Assembly: GCA_026395095.1 (NCBI GenBank) | Contig: JAPLZI010000005.1 | Span: forward strand, 1 to 14,370 | Direction of reading: 5' to 3' | Length of the DNA stretch: 14,370 nt | Source of the DNA: Candidatus Tayloriibacteriota bacterium | GTDB taxonomy: Bacteria > Patescibacteriota > Minisyncoccia > Phycocordibacterales > PALSA-1337 | In this document: in pieces, positions 7,138-14,177 of the stretch | Layout: each line of letters opens with the position of its first letter | How positions within the stretch are numbered: position 1 is the stretch's first letter | The notes under the pieces: generated by a model | Told to the model about the DNA's origin: nothing | The model's database searches: none | Seen by the model: the letters and a program-made list of their open reading frames with translations, nothing else | Made by a program: the position numbers and the translations under genes

Positions 7138-8496
7138 ATGACTAGAATTGCAATGTCCCGCAGAACCTCACTTCTCATCTTGGGTGACCTTCTGGCCTTT
7201 GTTTTTTCCCTTATTTTGACACTTACGGTGCGTTATGGAAGCATTCCAGACCGCACTTTATTCCTGACCCACATAGTGCCTTTTTCCGTACTTTTCCTCG
7301 TTTTTATCCTAGTCGGAATGACTGTTGGACTTTACGATAAACAGGCGGCTTTTGTCCGCAGGAATATCAGAGGTCTCGTTCTACAAACCCAGATCGTGAA
7401 CATATTATTCGGGGTGATCTTCTTCTATTTCGCGCCGGTCGTAATAGCCCCGAAAGTCAACTTATTCATATATTTCATTATATCAACGGCAGCTCTGTAT
7501 CTGTGGCGCGGTTTCATGTTTCCGGTGATTGTGAGTGGCAGGAAACGTATTGGGATCATCATCGGTACCGGTGCTGATGTGGAGGATCTTTATTCGGAAG
7601 TGATGGGCGATGGCAAATACGGCATGGTTTTCAAAGAAAAGCTTGTTCCTGATCTAGAACCAGGGAAAATGGCGATGATTATAAAAGAAGCTGTAGCTCG
7701 GACGGGAGCATCATTAGTTATTGCTGACCTGCGTAACCCGGCTGTCGAAGGAGCCATGTCCTCGCTTTACTCTCTGATTTTTTCAGGCGTTCAGGTGATG
7801 GATGTGAGCATTTTGTATGAGGCTATTTTTGACCGCATTCCACTGTCGCTCGTCGGGGAGAGATGGTTAGTCGAGAATTCAGTTCTGGCTGTCGGTAAGA
7901 GCAAGGCGTATGACGTATTCAAGCGAGCCATGGACATCGTCGTGGCTCTCGTCGTCGGTCTCGTCTCGCTCCTCTTGTATCCGTTCATATGTTTGGCCAT
8001 AAAAGCTGATGATGGTGGGCCTCTCTTCGTAGTTCAGGAACGAGTGGGAAAAAACGGCAAGTCAATCAAGATTATCAAGTTCAGAAGCATGACGGCCGAT
8101 GACGGCGGCATGTATGGTGCTGGACAAAAGACGACACAGTCGATAACGAAAGTCGGGCATTTTATTCGCATGACGAGACTAGATGAATTGCCGCAGCTCT
8201 GGAGCGTCATAAAAGGGGACCAATCCCTGATCGGTCCTAGACCGGAATTACCGGCTCTGGTGAAAATCTATGAAAAAGAAGTGCCGTATTACAATGCTCG
8301 TCACCTCATCAAGCCAGGTTTGTCCGGATGGGCCCAAATATATCACCGAGCACACCCTCATCACGCTGTGGCTATAAACGATACTCGTGACAAGCTTTCT
8401 TATGATCTATTTTATGTGAAGAACCGATCACTTCCGCTCGATATGAAGATTGCTCTGCAGACCTTGCGCGCTTTGATTTCAAGGCAGGGAATTTAA
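7138..8496 (+). CDS. Polyprenyl-phosphate sugar-1-phosphate transferase (WbaP/EPS type)
   Basis: 452 residues from this start. The enzyme moves a sugar phosphate from a nucleotide sugar to undecaprenyl phosphate, the first membrane step of surface-glycan assembly. N-terminal helices (about 9-30, 42-65, 84-130) are followed by a Rossmann-like domain (about 140-250) and the catalytic domain (258-452). The catalytic domain begins KRAMDIVVAL and contains GPLFVVQERVGKNG, KFRSM, the catalytic Asp-Glu pair D349-E350 in RLDELPQLWSVIKGD, then SLIGPRPE and KPGLSGWAQI. An in-frame GTG at 7069 would place the start inside the inverted repeat, which is unlikely; ATG at 7153 is an alternative. The epimerase gene follows after 1 base. 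Confidence 0.93.
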   Translation: MTRIAMSRRTSLLILGDLLAFVFSLILTLTVRYGSIPDRTLFLTHIVPFSVLFLVFILVGMTVGLYDKQAAFVRRNIRGLVLQTQIVNILFGVIFFYFAPVVIAPKVNLFIYFIISTAALYLWRGFMFPVIVSGRKRIGIIIGTGADVEDLYSEVMGDGKYGMVFKEKLVPDLEPGKMAMIIKEAVARTGASLVIADLRNPAVEGAMSSLYSLIFSGVQVMDVSILYEAIFDRIPLSLVGERWLVENSVLAVGKSKAYDVFKRAMDIVVALVVGLVSLLLYPFICLAIKADDGGPLFVVQERVGKNGKSIKIIKFRSMTADDGGMYGAGQKTTQSITKVGHFIRMTRLDELPQLWSVIKGDQSLIGPRPELPALVKIYEKEVPYYNARHLIKPGLSGWAQIYHRAHPHHAVAINDTRDKLSYDLFYVKNRSLPLDMKIALQTLRALISRQGI

Positions 8497-8497
8497 T

Positions 8498-9457
8498 ATG
8501 TCTAAAAAGACCAGGAAGCATAAGGTGGCGATCGTAACAGGCGGCGCTGGATTCATCGGCGCACATCTCGTCAATGCCCTAATTGATGAAGATTTTGAGG
8601 TGCATGTCATCGATAATCTCGTGAATGGAAATAGATCGTTAATCAATAAAAAGGCTATTTTTCATAAAACTGACGTGACGAAGCCGGCAGATCTCAAAAA
8701 AGTATTTGGAAAAGTTGGCGAGGGAGCTTATGTATTTCATTTGGCTTGTCTGCCGCGAGTAAAATTTTCAATCGATTTTCCGAGAGAAACACACAGTACA
8801 AATATAGATGGGACATTCAACGTGCTTATGGCGGCCAAGGAGAGCCATTCCAAGCGGGTTATTTATTCTGCTTCAAGTTCAGCTTACGGGGATCAGCCGA
8901 TTTTGCCCTTGGTTGAAACAATGACGCCGATGCCGAAGAGTCCGTATGGCTTGCAGAAATACATTGGTGAGCTCTATTGCAGTATGTTTTCGAAAATATA
9001 CGGGCTCGAAACAGTTTCCTTGCGCTACTTCAATGTATATGGTCCGAAACAGCCGCCGAGTGGATCTTACGCGCAGGCTATTCCAAAATTTCTGGATCAA
9101 ATGCGCCGCGGCGTGCCGATCACGGTGACTGGTGATGGAAAACAGACTCGTGATTGTACCAATGTCTCTGATGTCGTGCGGGCAAATCTACTGGCGGCTC
9201 TAAGTCCGAAGGTGGGGAATGGTGAGGTGATTAATATCGGCAGCGGTAAAAATTACAGCATGAATGAAATCGCGGCCTTAATCGGCGGAAAAGTTGTCTA
9301 TATTTCGGCTAGGCTGGAGCCGCGCGACACTCGAGCCGGTATTTCTCTAGCGAAAAAGCTTTTGGGATGGGCGCCGAGAGTTTCTTTGAGGGAGGGAATT
9401 AAGGAACTAAAGGGAAAGACCGTAAAAGTTAAAAGCGCTGAATTTAATGTAGGTTAG
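8498..9457 (+). CDS. NAD-dependent nucleotide-sugar epimerase/dehydratase (extended SDR)
   Basis: 319 residues. The N-terminal NAD site is VTGGAGFIGAHL (GxxGxxG), with IDNLVNGNR after the second strand. The catalytic triad is visible as a serine run S126-S128 before AYG, plus Y150 and K154 (YGLQK). LRYFNVYGPKQPPSGSYA and GDGKQTRDCTNVSDVV are typical of UDP-hexose 4-epimerases, closest by eye to WbpP-type UDP-GlcNAc/UDP-Glc epimerases; exact substrate is not certain. The family is usually 310-345 residues, so it is complete. It probably supplies the nucleotide sugar used by the transferase encoded 1 base upstream or by the GT4 enzyme. AGGGA about 9 bases before the ATG could be a weak ribosome binding site, one of the few in this window. 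Confidence 0.92.
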   Translation: MSKKTRKHKVAIVTGGAGFIGAHLVNALIDEDFEVHVIDNLVNGNRSLINKKAIFHKTDVTKPADLKKVFGKVGEGAYVFHLACLPRVKFSIDFPRETHSTNIDGTFNVLMAAKESHSKRVIYSASSSAYGDQPILPLVETMTPMPKSPYGLQKYIGELYCSMFSKIYGLETVSLRYFNVYGPKQPPSGSYAQAIPKFLDQMRRGVPITVTGDGKQTRDCTNVSDVVRANLLAALSPKVGNGEVINIGSGKNYSMNEIAALIGGKVVYISARLEPRDTRAGISLAKKLLGWAPRVSLREGIKELKGKTVKVKSAEFNVG

Positions 9458-9530
9458 AGCGGGCAGGCCTGAACAAATAAAGTTAATGTAAGTTTGCTCG
9501 GGGGGTAGGTATGTCGATTCCTTAAAAATC

Positions 9531-9611
9531 TTTATTGACAGTGTGAACAAATATATGCGCTTATACACCGATTTCATCAGAGACTTCTGCCACTGTCAAT
9601 GAAAATTTTTT
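9531..9611 (+). other. Inverted repeat followed by a T-run (possible terminator or small RNA)
   Basis: ATTGACAGTG (9534-9543) and CACTGTCAAT (9591-9600) are perfect complements 47 bases apart. With one G-T pair the stem extends to 9531-9543 and 9591-9603. A small hairpin CAGA/TCTG lies in the centre (9578-9589). AAAATTTTTT follows to 9611, like the tail of an intrinsic terminator, but the loop is unusually large. The left arm contains a perfect TTGACA, although no -10 box sits at a proper distance. Confidence 0.5.
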
Positions 9612-9612
9612 A

Positions 9613-9646
9613 GGGTGGGGGTTAGGGGGGGGTGGGGGATTTTTTT
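9613..9646 (+). other. G-quadruplex motif followed by a T-run
   Basis: Four guanine runs of 3, 5, 8 and 5 bases (9613-9615, 9617-9621, 9625-9632, 9634-9638) are separated by T, TTA and T. This is a canonical four-run quadruplex motif with very short loops, so it should fold stably in DNA or in plus-strand RNA. It is bordered by T6 (9606-9611) and T7 (9640-9646). It lies about 150 bases after the epimerase gene and 140 before secD. Confidence 0.85.
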
Positions 9647-9720
9647 CGCGTGCGCTACTTTCTTAAATGTATGTTTATCATTTCTTTGCGTAATGCTTGA
9701 ATCCTAATCCAAGTGTTTCA

Positions 9721-9746
9721 GTTCAATATTGAACTCGAGGTACCTC
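9721..9746. promoter_or_regulatory. Abutting perfect palindromes upstream of secD (putative operator)
   Basis: GTTCAATATTGAAC (9721-9734) is a perfect 14-bp palindrome. GAGGTACCTC (9737-9746) is a perfect 10-bp palindrome two bases later, and CTCGAG (9734-9739) bridges them. The cluster ends 3 bases before the candidate -35 of secD, a normal place for a regulator site. I do not recognise the binding protein. Confidence 0.55.
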
Positions 9747-9749
9747 ATA

Positions 9750-9777
9750 TTGCGAAAATCTAAAAAACCTATACAAT
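9750..9777 (+). promoter_or_regulatory. Candidate promoter for secD-secF
   Basis: TTGCGA (9750-9755, 4 of 6) lies 16 bases before TACAAT (9772-9777, 5 of 6). Eight bases follow to the ATG at 9786, so the mRNA would be leaderless or nearly so. This supports 9786 over the upstream TTG as the SecD start. Confidence 0.55.
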
Positions 9778-9785
9778 ACGGCATT

Positions 9786-11186
9786 ATGTTAAAACAGCGA
9801 GCCAAGGCCTTCTATGTCGTCGTTATCGCTGTATTAATAGGCTATTTTGTCTATTCTACCAACGGTCCCGAATCCTCACGGCCATTCCGCCTCGGTCTCG
9901 ACCTTTCTGGCGGGTCACACCTTGTATATAAAGCCGATGTTTCGAAACTGAAGCCGGCAGATATCGCTGATTCTATGACAGCTCTCCGAGACGATGTGGA
10001 GCGCCGCGTAAATCTTTTCGGTGTTTCCGAGCCGCTCGTGCAGACCGAACAAAATGCGACGTTGTCGTCAGAAGAGTCTGCTTACAAGCTCATCGTAGAA
10101 CTACCCGGCGTTACTGATACGAAGGAGGCGGCCGCGGCGATCGGTGCCACCCCAAACCTCGAATTCCGTCTGGCGGACGCAAAAGAGTTAGAAGCTTTTA
10201 GGACCGCCGCGGCCGGAGTCACGCTCGCAACAACGACCCCAACAGAAAAAGACCCGGCTTTTATTGCCTTGTTTAAGAGCGTCGGATTGAATGGCGCGAC
10301 CATCGCGCGTGCATCTCTCGGTTTCAATCAAACTACCAATGAACCGCTCGTCCAACTTAGTTTTACGGATGAAGGGCGAACGCTTTTTGCAAAAGTTACG
10401 AAGGAGCACAAAGGCGATTACCTAGGAATCTTTCTAGATAATTCCTTGATCGAGGCTCCGGTTATTCGTGAAGAAATTCCAAATGGCCAAGCACAGATAA
10501 GCGGCGGTTTCACTTTGCCATCGGCCAGGACTCTAGTGCGTAATATCAATTTTGGTGCTTTGCCAATACCGATCACCCTCATCTCTGAAAAAACTATCGG
10601 TCCAACGCTCGGGCAGGAAGCCGTGAATGGGGGCATCCTCGCGGGAATAGTTTCATTTATCCTGATTGGTATTTTCCTCATCGTCTGGTATCGTTTGCCT
10701 GGTTTTATCGCTACGATAGCTCTGGCTATTTATACGGTTCTCATGCTGGCATTATTTAAGTTCATTCCTGTCACTCTCACGGCCGCTGGCATAGCCGGTT
10801 TTATCATCACGATCGGCATGGCGGTTGACGCTAACATCCTCATCTTCGAGCGCATGAAAGAAGAGTTGCGCCGCGGTCGCGGTGTTGCAGACGCCATGCA
10901 TGAAGGCTTTCATCGTGCTTGGCCGTCCATTCGTGACTCAAATATTTCCAGCATTATCACCGCTATTATTCTCTACAAATTCGGTTCAACATCGGTCATC
11001 ACCGGTTTTGCGCTGGTATTTCTGATCGGTGTTCTGGTGTCTATGTTCACGGCTATCACGGCTTCGCGACTGATGCTCTATGCTGTGGCTCCGAGAGAGG
11101 ATACGAAGCTCGCGCGGTTCCTCATAAGCAACGGATTTAGCAAAAAAAATAAAAACGCCACGAATCAAGGCGTTTCAAACCAATAA
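9786..11186 (+). CDS. secD: Protein translocase subunit SecD
   Basis: 466 residues from the ATG, shorter than E. coli SecD (about 615). SecD with SecF uses the proton-motive force to help pull exported proteins through SecYEG on the outer side of the membrane. One N-terminal helix (about 8-26) is followed by the SecD signature RLGLDLSGGSHLVYK. A reduced periplasmic-type region (about 45-275) includes YLGIFLDNSLIEAPVI and the NFGALPIPI lead-in to the membrane domain. Five more helices follow. The key helix has GMAVDANILIFERMKEEL, with D348 at the position linked to proton flow in this family. The gene is followed by secF after 1 base, the standard pairing. Palindromes and a quadruplex motif precede its promoter. 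Confidence 0.95.
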   Translation: MLKQRAKAFYVVVIAVLIGYFVYSTNGPESSRPFRLGLDLSGGSHLVYKADVSKLKPADIADSMTALRDDVERRVNLFGVSEPLVQTEQNATLSSEESAYKLIVELPGVTDTKEAAAAIGATPNLEFRLADAKELEAFRTAAAGVTLATTTPTEKDPAFIALFKSVGLNGATIARASLGFNQTTNEPLVQLSFTDEGRTLFAKVTKEHKGDYLGIFLDNSLIEAPVIREEIPNGQAQISGGFTLPSARTLVRNINFGALPIPITLISEKTIGPTLGQEAVNGGILAGIVSFILIGIFLIVWYRLPGFIATIALAIYTVLMLALFKFIPVTLTAAGIAGFIITIGMAVDANILIFERMKEELRRGRGVADAMHEGFHRAWPSIRDSNISSIITAIILYKFGSTSVITGFALVFLIGVLVSMFTAITASRLMLYAVAPREDTKLARFLISNGFSKKNKNATNQGVSNQ

Positions 11187-11187
11187 C

Positions 11188-12099
11188 ATGTTCGTAGTCA
11201 AATACAGAAAAATCTTTTATACGATATCAAGCATCTTGGTCATAGCCTCATTGATTTCGCTTTTTACTTGGGGACTTTTGCCGGGTATTGATTTTACTGG
11301 AGGAACCCTGATCGAAATTTCCTATGACGGCGCTCGACCTTCGCAATCAGCTGTAACCGCCGAGATTACGAAGATTGACCCTAGCGCCTCTATTCGTCCG
11401 AGCAAAGCATCCGACGGCAAAGAGGAATACATCGTCAGAATGAAGACTGTTAATGCAACCGAAAAAGCTTCAGTCCTCGCCGCATTGAGTCCGGCCGGAA
11501 CAGCCAAATCAACTTTGGACGCCTTTGATTCCATCGGTCCGCTCCTTGGTGCTGAAGCTCTACGCAAGGCTCTTTGGTCCATAGCTCTCGTTATCATAGC
11601 CATCGTTCTGTATATCACTTTTGCTTTTAGGAAGGTCTCGGCCCCTGTTGCCTCATGGAAATACGGGCTCACGGCAATCATCGCTCTAGTTCATGATGTG
11701 ATCATCCCTACTGGCGTGTTTTCGGTTCTTGGACACTTCGCCGGATATGAAGTGGATACTCTATTCGTGACGGCGCTTCTAGTGGTTCTCGGCTTCTCGG
11801 TGCATGATACGATCGTGGTGTTCGACCGTGTCCGTGAAAATCTGCGGAATCAGTTCGGCGGCGAATCATTCGCGGAAACTGTAGGGAAGAGTGTCAGCCA
11901 GACTTTCACTCGTTCTATAAACACTTCCTTGACGACGATTATCGCGCTCATCGTCCTCTATATCCTCGGCGGTTCTATCACGGAGCATTTCACCTTGACG
12001 CTCATCATCGGTATTGCAATAGGAACATATTCGTCTATTTTCATCGGTTCGACGCTACTTGTTACGCTCGAGGGGTTGCAGAAAAAAGGGAAGAAATAA
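11188..12099 (+). CDS. secF: Protein translocase subunit SecF
   Basis: 303 residues, the normal length of SecF. The N-terminal helix (about 8-28) leads into PGIDFTGGTLIEI, the SecF counterpart of the SecD signature. A short outer domain (about 40-125) and five helices follow. GFSVHDTIVVFDRVRENL carries D207 at the conserved proton-path position, and SFAETVGKSVSQTFTRSINTSLTT is the typical SecF stretch before the last helices. It forms a complex with the SecD encoded just upstream, and the two genes are certainly co-transcribed. No Shine-Dalgarno site lies before the ATG, so translation may be coupled to secD. The stop codon is 1 base from inverted-repeat element B. Confidence 0.95.
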   Translation: MFVVKYRKIFYTISSILVIASLISLFTWGLLPGIDFTGGTLIEISYDGARPSQSAVTAEITKIDPSASIRPSKASDGKEEYIVRMKTVNATEKASVLAALSPAGTAKSTLDAFDSIGPLLGAEALRKALWSIALVIIAIVLYITFAFRKVSAPVASWKYGLTAIIALVHDVIIPTGVFSVLGHFAGYEVDTLFVTALLVVLGFSVHDTIVVFDRVRENLRNQFGGESFAETVGKSVSQTFTRSINTSLTTIIALIVLYILGGSITEHFTLTLIIGIAIGTYSSIFIGSTLLVTLEGLQKKGKK

Positions 12100-12100
12100 G

Positions 12101-12213
12101 TGTAGGAAGTGAGGATGTTTCCTTTTCTCACAAATCCGAATGACGCTGGTCATACAAACCACGGCATTTAAACCTTCGTTTTGTTCGAAAAGGAAACACC
12201 CTCACTTTCTGCA
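12101..12213. repeat. Long inverted-repeat element B (113 bp)
   Basis: Left arm 12101-12127 and right arm 12187-12213 are complementary at 24 of 27 positions, centred on TTTCCTTTTC and GAAAAGGAAA. After a small internal loop the stem continues with ACAAA/TTTGT (12130-12134 with 12180-12184) and CGAA/TTCG (12137-12140 with 12175-12178). A hairpin TGAC/GTCA (12141-12152) lies near the tip. The element would fold as one long hairpin right after secF. It has no U-tract, so it is not a standard terminator, but it could protect the secDF mRNA 3' end. It may be related in kind to element A. Confidence 0.82.
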
Positions 12214-12217
12214 ACTC

Positions 12218-12245
12218 TTACCAAATAATCTATATGTGGTACAAT
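12218..12245 (+). promoter_or_regulatory. Candidate promoter for the DUF2339-type gene
   Basis: TTACCA (12218-12223, 4 of 6) lies 16 bases before TACAAT (12240-12245, 5 of 6), with an upstream GTGG extension like that at 97-106. The ATG at 12274 is 28 bases after the -10, giving a leader of about 20 bases. Confidence 0.55.
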
Positions 12246-12248
12246 ATT

Positions 12249-12262
12249 TTAGTAATTACTAA
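12249..12262. repeat. Perfect 14-bp palindrome in the DUF2339-gene leader
   Basis: TTAGTAATTACTAA is a perfect palindrome just downstream of the -10 box, at or beside the expected transcription start, where a bound repressor would block transcription. Its half-sites match those at 2852-2865. In such AT-rich DNA chance cannot be excluded. Confidence 0.4.
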
Positions 12263-12273
12263 CTACAAAAAAC

Positions 12274-14172
12274 ATGATTGAAATCATTGCAGTCGTCGTT
12301 ATTCTCGTTGTTATATTCGCCCAGAATTCTCGCATAAGTAATCTGGAAAAGATTATAAAGAACTCAACGATTCAGAAGAAATCGGAATCGGCAGCCCCCG
12401 CTGCTCCTGCGTCTTTCTCAGCCGCGACCTCTCCGGTAGTCCCAGCTGCAGTCTCTCCGACAGCTCCGTCCGCCCCGGCAGTTCAACGTCCTGTCGTCGA
12501 AACGACTCCAGTGAATAAAGAAGAAGTCTTCGGCCGCCTTCTCGGTAAGATCGGCATAGGGGCCGTCATTATCGGCGTAGCGATCTTCCTCAATTATGCC
12601 TTCGATAACAATTGGATAGGAGTGACTGGACGAGTCATGATCGGTGTCATCATTGGTTTGGGAGCGATTGTTCTCGGTCAATTCCTGCGCAAGAAATATC
12701 TCCGCTACTCCGATCTCCTCATGGGTGGAGGCATAGCAGTCCTGTATCTATCGATGTTCTCCGCGCATTTCTACTACCACCTCATATCGCCACTTACCGC
12801 GGGAATATTCATGTTCATAGTGACTGCGCTCGCTTTTGCCATCAGTATATATAACGCTACTCCTGTGCTCGCTGTGGTGAGCGTGATCGGCGGCTTCGCT
12901 ACTCCATTCTTGTCTAACTCCGGAACGAATTCCATGTTCGAGCTCTTTACTTATCTTACGATTTTGAATGTCGGCATTATGGCAGTGTCATTCTTCAAGA
13001 AGTGGCCCGAAATCATTGCGCTGGCGTTTATCGGCACGATGATCAACTTCGTGGCTTGGTATTCATCATATTATAACGAAACGACATCACTAGCTCCGAC
13101 GATGACATTCGCTGTCATTACTTTCGTCATATTCCTCATAGCGTCTATCGCTCGAGCGACCACAGCCAAACAGGTAACAGACAAAGCCAACTATATTCTG
13201 CTTGGTCTGAATGCTCTAGGCTTTGCTATCGTCGGCTATGCTCTCCTCGAACCTCATCATGATGGTATTCTCGGTTTTGCTTCTGTCCTCGTGGCTCTCG
13301 CATATTTGGCCTGTGCCTTCATCGTCAATAAATCAAATCCGGAAGACAAGGCTCTGAATATATTCTTGCCCGGTCTTGCCGTCACATTCCTGTCTGTAGC
13401 CGTTCCATTGCAACTCTCGGGTCCGTGGATAGCGGTGGCTTGGCTAGTTGAGTCGGTAGTCCTGTATGTGATCGCTTCGACCATCAGCAATCGCGGTTTC
13501 CAAGTCATGGGCGTCGTGGTCTATGGGTTGGGCCTCGTCAATCTGTTTGCTTACAATTACCCGAGTCCTTATTCGCCGGATTTTGTTGTCATATTGAATG
13601 CCCACTTCCTGATCCTCATTCTCGCTGTTGTGGTCGCATATGTAATAGGGTTCATCTATTATCGCTTTGGTAGCCTGAATGTCGAGGTTCAAAAACGCGG
13701 CATTGCAGTGTTCATAATCATCGCGAATATCCTCACTGTGTATGCTGTGAGTACGCAGATCATATTCGAGCAGAATCACAATATCACTATTGCGGAACAG
13801 GCATACAATACGGAGGTCAGGAATGCGAATCTCTATAGCAACGGCTACAACATGACCGACCAGGCAATGCGGGCACAAAATAGTTACACCCAGGCCCGCG
13901 AGTCCACGCAAAACCGTTCTCACACATATGTTTCCTTGTTCTGGATTCTTTATGCCGCCGTTCTGACCGCTATCGGCTTCGGCAAGAGGCTCATGATCGC
14001 CAGACGCTTGGGTCTTATCCTGTTCATCATAACAGCCCTCAAAGTACTAGTGGATGTTTGGAGTCTGGGCCAGCTCTATAGAATAGTATCGTTCACAGTC
14101 TTTGGCGTGGTGGCTCTCATCGCTTCGTTCGCCTATGCGAAATATAAAGATCGCTTGAAATCAATAGTCTAA
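12274..14172 (+). CDS. DUF2339-type polytopic membrane protein
   Basis: 632 residues, matching by eye the DUF2339 family of predicted membrane proteins of unknown function. Residues 1-17 are a membrane helix, then a short coiled-coil-like helix (NSRISNLEKIIKN) and a long Ala/Pro/Ser linker (about 37-80). The family core begins VFGRLLGKIGIGAVIIGVAIFLNYAFDN and continues as many hydrophobic helices (my estimate is 15 or more) with the family stretch DLLMGGGIAVLYLSMFSAHF and GGFATPFLSNSG. Near residues 500-550 a polar Asn/Gln/Tyr-rich insert (NHNITIAEQAYNTEVRNANL) separates the last helices and probably faces outward. The gene has its own promoter with a palindrome, and another gene follows 5 bases later. 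Confidence 0.88.
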   Translation: MIEIIAVVVILVVIFAQNSRISNLEKIIKNSTIQKKSESAAPAAPASFSAATSPVVPAAVSPTAPSAPAVQRPVVETTPVNKEEVFGRLLGKIGIGAVIIGVAIFLNYAFDNNWIGVTGRVMIGVIIGLGAIVLGQFLRKKYLRYSDLLMGGGIAVLYLSMFSAHFYYHLISPLTAGIFMFIVTALAFAISIYNATPVLAVVSVIGGFATPFLSNSGTNSMFELFTYLTILNVGIMAVSFFKKWPEIIALAFIGTMINFVAWYSSYYNETTSLAPTMTFAVITFVIFLIASIARATTAKQVTDKANYILLGLNALGFAIVGYALLEPHHDGILGFASVLVALAYLACAFIVNKSNPEDKALNIFLPGLAVTFLSVAVPLQLSGPWIAVAWLVESVVLYVIASTISNRGFQVMGVVVYGLGLVNLFAYNYPSPYSPDFVVILNAHFLILILAVVVAYVIGFIYYRFGSLNVEVQKRGIAVFIIIANILTVYAVSTQIIFEQNHNITIAEQAYNTEVRNANLYSNGYNMTDQAMRAQNSYTQARESTQNRSHTYVSLFWILYAAVLTAIGFGKRLMIARRLGLILFIITALKVLVDVWSLGQLYRIVSFTVFGVVALIASFAYAKYKDRLKSIV

Positions 14173-14177
14173 ACAAT

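Larger units (their letters stand above)
9458..9785. other. Gene-free gap before secD: structured, no ORF supported
   Basis: This 328-base stretch has no supported gene. An in-frame TTG at 9729 would extend SecD by 19 residues, but it lies within a palindrome and upstream of the promoter. From left to right the gap holds a 13-bp inverted repeat with a T-run (9531-9611), a G-quadruplex motif with a second T-run (9613-9646), abutting palindromes (9721-9746) and a promoter (9750-9777). Positions 9458-9530 and 9647-9720 show nothing I can name. Confidence 0.7.

Noticed and set aside
9729..9785. TTG-initiated 19-residue extension of SecD
   Set aside because: It begins inside a perfect palindrome and overlaps the promoter. 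SecD proteins normally begin just before the first helix, as the ATG at 9786 does.
13444..13923. 159-codon minus-strand open frame
   Set aside because: It lies wholly inside the DUF2339-type gene, has no family features, and reads as an antisense shadow of a membrane-protein sequence.
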